Position numbers and translations under genes: made by a program. From positions 1 through 7,268 of the forward strand of contig JAJPDY010000056.1 in the NCBI GenBank assembly GCA_023252395.1: 7,268 bases of DNA. Direction: 5' to 3'. Each line of letters opens with the position of its first letter. The stretch's first letter is position 1. This document shows positions 4,394 to 7,268 of this stretch, in pieces. Source of the DNA: Nitrososphaera sp. Its GTDB lineage: Archaea; Thermoproteota; Nitrososphaeria; Nitrososphaerales; Nitrososphaeraceae. The notes beneath the pieces are model-generated. The model was not told where the DNA came from and made no database searches. It worked only from the letters and a program-made list of their open reading frames with translations.

Positions 4394-6709
4394 CTACCTT
4401 TTTTCGCCTGCCGGAACGTGCGCCACTTCAAGCGAGCCAAAGGCAGAGCTAAAAGCCGCCTGGTAGATGGCCCAAGTCGCTGGGACTGGTTTTACCACTC
4501 TGGCGGTGCCTTCAACTTCTATGCACCTTGAGGTAGTTACTGACGATCCATCTTCCGCAAACGCCTTGACGCCCAGCTCAAAGTAGAACTTTTCGCTTGT
4601 CTCCGGCCGCAGCGTGATGGTGGCTCCCTCGATTGTGTACCCGACGGCTACTCCTTCCAAGTTGACCGATCCGACGCTGCTTGCAAGCTCGGTCCTGTTG
4701 ATGGACCATTGGTACTTTGAAGGATGGAGGTTCTCTACAACCGCCCTGAACCTGCCGACCTTTGAGCGGCGCCGGATGACTGGCGCATGCCATGTCCCTG
4801 GAGAAGCCGTGTCTGCCTTTGGCCGATCCTCGCAGGTTGGCAGGCGCGCTTGAGCCATTACCGATCTATTCATCATGGCTGAGGATGCCTGCTGCGCAGT
4901 CAGTGCCATAGGAGTGAACCGCGCTCTTTCCGGGTCAATGTCCACGCCGACGATTTCTGATCCTGGCGTTATGCCAAGCCCGAATTGTTCGACCTTGAAC
5001 TCGCCTACTATGCGGACCCTCGGGATCGGCTTTTCAAACGTCCTGTACCTTATTCTGATCAGGTCTTCTTTCACTTCCACCACCTGTATGACTGCGAACC
5101 TCTGCTCGCTGGTCTGTACAGCGTACACAAGCATGGTAGGAATGTATATTGTCGGGAAGGTTACCCAAGGCAGGCTCGGAAACGGGAATATGACTGCAAG
5201 CTCTGTGTCAGGAATCGAGACCGGCGAATTGTAGTCTAGCCCATACAGCGCATGGCGTGGAAGGTCAAACGTGGACCGGCCAGTCCTTGCAAGCCTCGAA
5301 CAGCACAGCGTCCTGAGCCGCCTGCTCGGAGGGTTGCCCTCGCTCGCCACTTCAAGCGCCATGTCGGCGCTTGCAAGGGTAGAGTCGCCCACGCTTCCGT
5401 TGTCGAGGTCGAACCACTGGCCGTTCTGGACAGTGATGACGCCTTCTGACTTGACTGGCGCTTCCGTCTTGACCACGACATCAGAGCTGATGACGATGTC
5501 GTCGATGTGGACTTGCTGGAAGATTATGTTGAGCCCGACGGCTTCCACGTCTACGTTGAGGTTGAGCTGCCTGAGAACCTCGCCTATCCTGTGCGCCACG
5601 TCGTTTATGAGGCCGTCAAGCTGTTGCTCGACTATCCACAGGATCAGTGGCACAAGTATCGCGCCGACTATGGCCCCAATGACTCCTGCTATTATGCCGC
5701 CTATTATGGCTCCGACCACCGCGGCGGCCAGGTACACCCACCACTCGAGATCCACGTCAACTTCCGGGTCGTTGATGTTGGATCGCAGGATAAGCCTGCC
5801 GTCCTCTATCCGCATCTCTATGCTGCCGCTCACTCTGCCGGTGGCGTGCCAGCCCGTGTCAGACGCCGATACCGCAGCGCTTATGTCGATGACTCCGTCT
5901 GCAAGGCTGAGCTCAAGCGCCGTAAGCCGCGGGTTGTGGTCCCCGGGCAGAGATATCGACCTGTTGAGCTTGCAGGGAGCGTCAAAGGACGACTCTGGCG
6001 TGCCAAGGGCAGCCGCCAGCTGCGGCCGTATTATTCTGCAGATCCAGTCAAAGCTGATCCCGATTGCTCCCCTGTCGCCATCCGGCACAAAGCTGGCGGC
6101 AAAACTGCCCGCGCTCCCCGGCGACCCTCCGCCAAACGTGAGCAGTATTGCAGAAGCATCGTGATCGCTTGGCGACACGTCATCGATTATGCGGTTGTCT
6201 GCCCTTGCAATTACGGTAGGCGAAGTCGTGCCGCGCTGAACCGGGATTGGCACGAGCGGGATCGTGCCGATGTTGTTGAGCGCCCATGTCAGGGCACCGT
6301 TGGTGTCGTTGATAGGCCCGAGCCGGACGTTGGTAAAGAGCAGGCCAGATGGAGAAAGGTTGACTCTGACAAGGTCTATTTCGCTTGATGCAATGGACGT
6401 TCTGTTTACGTCTATTTTCGCGACAAACCTCATGGACCCTATTGACCCGCCTTCACCGAGTGCTACCCTGACGTCGACGACATCTGAAGTTCCAGCGGGA
6501 AGCGAGATATCGTGGGGGACGTCAAAGGAAATGTCTGCCGTAAAGACAGACGGGCACGGCATTGGAGGAAGCCCGAGCCGGGTTATCAAACTGTTGAAAA
6601 GATCACACAAAAAGGTCCCAGAGTCGAAAATGCCGCTCAGTATGTCCTTGTAGGCTTGCTCTGAGAACTCGATAACAAGGTCAAACCCGTTGAGCTGCGA
6701 ACCCGTCAT
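4394..6709 (-). CDS. large beta-rich protein with glycine-zipper hairpin (possible TULIP/P47-like)
   Basis: 771 residues, family not firmly recognised. No signal peptide. Residues 8-28 form a helix and 55-135 a strand-rich region. Residues 216-236 form another helix (FDWICRIIRPQLAAALG), then strands at 263-322 ending in a DVDVDLEWW edge. Residues 323-360 are a hydrophobic stretch with repeated GxxxG spacing (G333, G337, G338, G342, G345, G349), followed by an amphipathic helix (361-382) and more strands (383-415). This order, helix then long amphipathic strands around a Gly-rich hydrophobic loop, recalls TULIP-fold lipid-binding proteins such as clostridial P47, an inference from pattern only. 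Residues 500-600 are another beta region, and 640-735 look like an Ig/PKD-type domain with conserved W668 and the DGSSVTT strand. It overlaps the upstream gene by ATGA and has a strong Shine-Dalgarno, so the two are translationally coupled. A membrane-inserting, pore-forming or lipid-carrying role is possible. Confidence 0.8.
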   Translation of the reverse strand: MTGSQLNGFDLVIEFSEQAYKDILSGIFDSGTFLCDLFNSLITRLGLPPMPCPSVFTADISFDVPHDISLPAGTSDVVDVRVALGEGGSIGSMRFVAKIDVNRTSIASSEIDLVRVNLSPSGLLFTNVRLGPINDTNGALTWALNNIGTIPLVPIPVQRGTTSPTVIARADNRIIDDVSPSDHDASAILLTFGGGSPGSAGSFAASFVPDGDRGAIGISFDWICRIIRPQLAAALGTPESSFDAPCKLNRSISLPGDHNPRLTALELSLADGVIDISAAVSASDTGWHATGRVSGSIEMRIEDGRLILRSNINDPEVDVDLEWWVYLAAAVVGAIIGGIIAGVIGAIVGAILVPLILWIVEQQLDGLINDVAHRIGEVLRQLNLNVDVEAVGLNIIFQQVHIDDIVISSDVVVKTEAPVKSEGVITVQNGQWFDLDNGSVGDSTLASADMALEVASEGNPPSRRLRTLCCSRLARTGRSTFDLPRHALYGLDYNSPVSIPDTELAVIFPFPSLPWVTFPTIYIPTMLVYAVQTSEQRFAVIQVVEVKEDLIRIRYRTFEKPIPRVRIVGEFKVEQFGLGITPGSEIVGVDIDPERARFTPMALTAQQASSAMMNRSVMAQARLPTCEDRPKADTASPGTWHAPVIRRRSKVGRFRAVVENLHPSKYQWSINRTELASSVGSVNLEGVAVGYTIEGATITLRPETSEKFYFELGVKAFAEDGSSVTTSRCIEVEGTARVVKPVPATWAIYQAAFSSAFGSLEVAHVPAGEKR

Positions 6710-7089
6710 TTTCTTGCAACCTCCTTGTCAGAGGCGCTTCCAACTATGGACACCCGGACTTTTGCGTTGAGCATTTTTCCAGTGGGCAGGCAAAACGTTC
6801 TAGGCTTTAGAAAATTCGGGTGCGAAGAAACGGCCTTCAGCCTGGCGCGCACTTGGCTGTCAACTGGCACTCCGATCGTGGCAAGCACCGACGCCGGATC
6901 CGTCACAAACTTTGCGGCAAGCTCTGGCTTTTCCTTGAATGCGGCCAAAACCTTCGGCTCGTATTTCCGTAATTCGATAAGCGCCTTTTGCAGGTCCGGG
7001 GGAACCCTCGCAAGCATGTCTTTGACGCCGGCCGGGATATTGCCTTCAATGTCTGGAGTTTTGTTAAAGTTACCGCAGTTATCTTTCAT
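6706..7089 (-). CDS. 127-residue protein with NHLP/Nif11-like segment
   Basis: First gene of the minus-strand operon. The ATG at 7089 is chosen over the upstream ATG at 7167 because a strong TATA box is centred 25-26 bases before it. The 26 extra residues of the longer reading are hydrophobic and aromatic only because they translate that AT-rich promoter. The 127-residue protein is acidic to neutral and soluble. Residues 31-72 are helical and include KEKPELAAKFVTDPASVLA followed by TIGVPV (71-76), a pattern like the nitrile-hydratase-alpha-like and Nif11-type leader peptides (acidic helix, DP, small residues, then hydrophobic-Gly-hydrophobic). The C-terminal part (88-127) has one Cys (C100) and a strand-like VRVSIVGSAS. 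Its stop overlaps the ATG of the 771-residue gene (ATGA), so the two products are probably made in fixed proportion. No modification enzyme gene is visible nearby, so peptide-natural-product biosynthesis is not shown. Confidence 0.8.
   Translation of the reverse strand: MKDNCGNFNKTPDIEGNIPAGVKDMLARVPPDLQKALIELRKYEPKVLAAFKEKPELAAKFVTDPASVLATIGVPVDSQVRARLKAVSSHPNFLKPRTFCLPTGKMLNAKVRVSIVGSASDKEVARK
6719..6726 (-). promoter_or_regulatory. Shine-Dalgarno of the 771-residue gene
   Basis: AAGGAGGT on the minus strand, nine bases before the ATG at 6709 and inside the end of the upstream gene. It confirms the start and the operon. Confidence 0.8.
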
Positions 7090-7110
7090 AGTCCCCCTAA
7101 ATGGACCAAT

Positions 7111-7118
7111 TATATAAA
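7111..7118 (-). promoter_or_regulatory. TATA box of the 127/771 operon
   Basis: TTTATATA on the minus strand, centred 25-26 bases before the ATG at 7089, is the best TATA box in the window. There is no Shine-Dalgarno before that ATG, so the transcript is probably leaderless. Confidence 0.75.
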
Positions 7119-7164
7119 TAATAACGAAGAATGAATACAGAAGCCATAAATACCCATTATAGAG

Positions 7165-7194
7165 CACTTGTTTTTTCTAAACAATTTGCAAGTG
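7165..7194. repeat. 6-bp inverted repeat with T6, upstream of the operon
   Basis: CACTTG (7165-7170) and CAAGTG (7189-7194) are perfect complements 18 bases apart, with T6 directly after the left arm. It lies about 50 bases upstream of the TATA box and could be an activator site or a chance repeat. The remaining bases to 7268 are AT-rich and show no gene that I can support. Confidence 0.3.
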
Positions 7195-7268
7195 ATTGGC
7201 AGGAAACGCCTACAAATAGACTAATTTACAGATATGCATTTCCTAATCAGCTTCTAGTTGTGTTATAT

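Noticed and set aside
4210..4440. Minus-strand frame over the tRNA gene
   Set aside because: It is the complement of a tRNA with a complete cloverleaf and overlaps the end of the 771-residue gene.
5271..6388. Two long plus-strand frames (5271-6164 and 5507-6388)
   Set aside because: They lie antisense to the 771-residue gene, overlap each other, and have biased compositions (Ser/Pro-rich, and Tyr/Arg-rich) expected from reading the complement of a GC-rich coding sequence. The minus-strand frame has the operon overlap and Shine-Dalgarno.
6706..7089. Ribosomally made peptide natural-product cluster
   Set aside because: Only a leader-like segment is seen. There is no modifying enzyme, protease or transporter in the window, and the partner gene does not resemble one.

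Overview
The window looks archaeal and most likely comes from an ammonia-oxidising Thaumarchaeota (Nitrososphaera-like). Visible support: 20S proteasome-type alpha and beta subunits; several genes that start with an ATG about 25-29 bases downstream of a TATA-like box and have no Shine-Dalgarno (the pattern of leaderless archaeal transcripts); good Shine-Dalgarno sites only before the second genes of operons; and a tRNA-Asp interrupted by an intron outside the anticodon loop. The genus is inferred from general resemblance, not from a search.

Layout, left to right. A membrane-tethered winged-helix protein with an N-terminal cysteine cluster (12-638, possibly starting before the window). A two-gene plus-strand operon for a proteasome beta subunit without propeptide (698-1270) and a divergent proteasome alpha-type subunit (1272-1940). 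Converging on it with no base between the stop codons is a HxlR-family regulator (1941-2315, minus), preceded on the same strand by a 90-residue protein of unknown function (2348-2620). A 77-base divergent promoter region separates the latter from a patatin-like phospholipase (2698-4182, plus). Then a tRNA-Asp(GTC) with a roughly 43-base D-loop intron (4232-4347). The right half is a minus-strand two-gene operon: a 127-residue protein with a segment resembling nitrile-hydratase/Nif11-type leader peptides (6706-7089), overlapping by ATGA a 771-residue beta-rich protein with a central glycine-zipper membrane hairpin (4394-6709), closed by a hairpin plus T-run. The last 179 bases hold the promoter of that operon, a small inverted repeat, and nothing else that I can recognise.

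Functionally, the beta/alpha pair looks able to assemble an alternative 20S particle: the beta subunit has all catalytic residues, and the alpha subunit keeps the pocket lysine used by ATPase tails but has lost the usual gate sequence. The right-hand operon is the least explained part of the window. Its large protein may be a TULIP/P47-like lipid-binding or membrane-inserting protein, and the tight coupling with the small protein suggests they act together. No stretch over 300 bases lacks a gene. No CRISPR array, insertion sequence or origin was seen.
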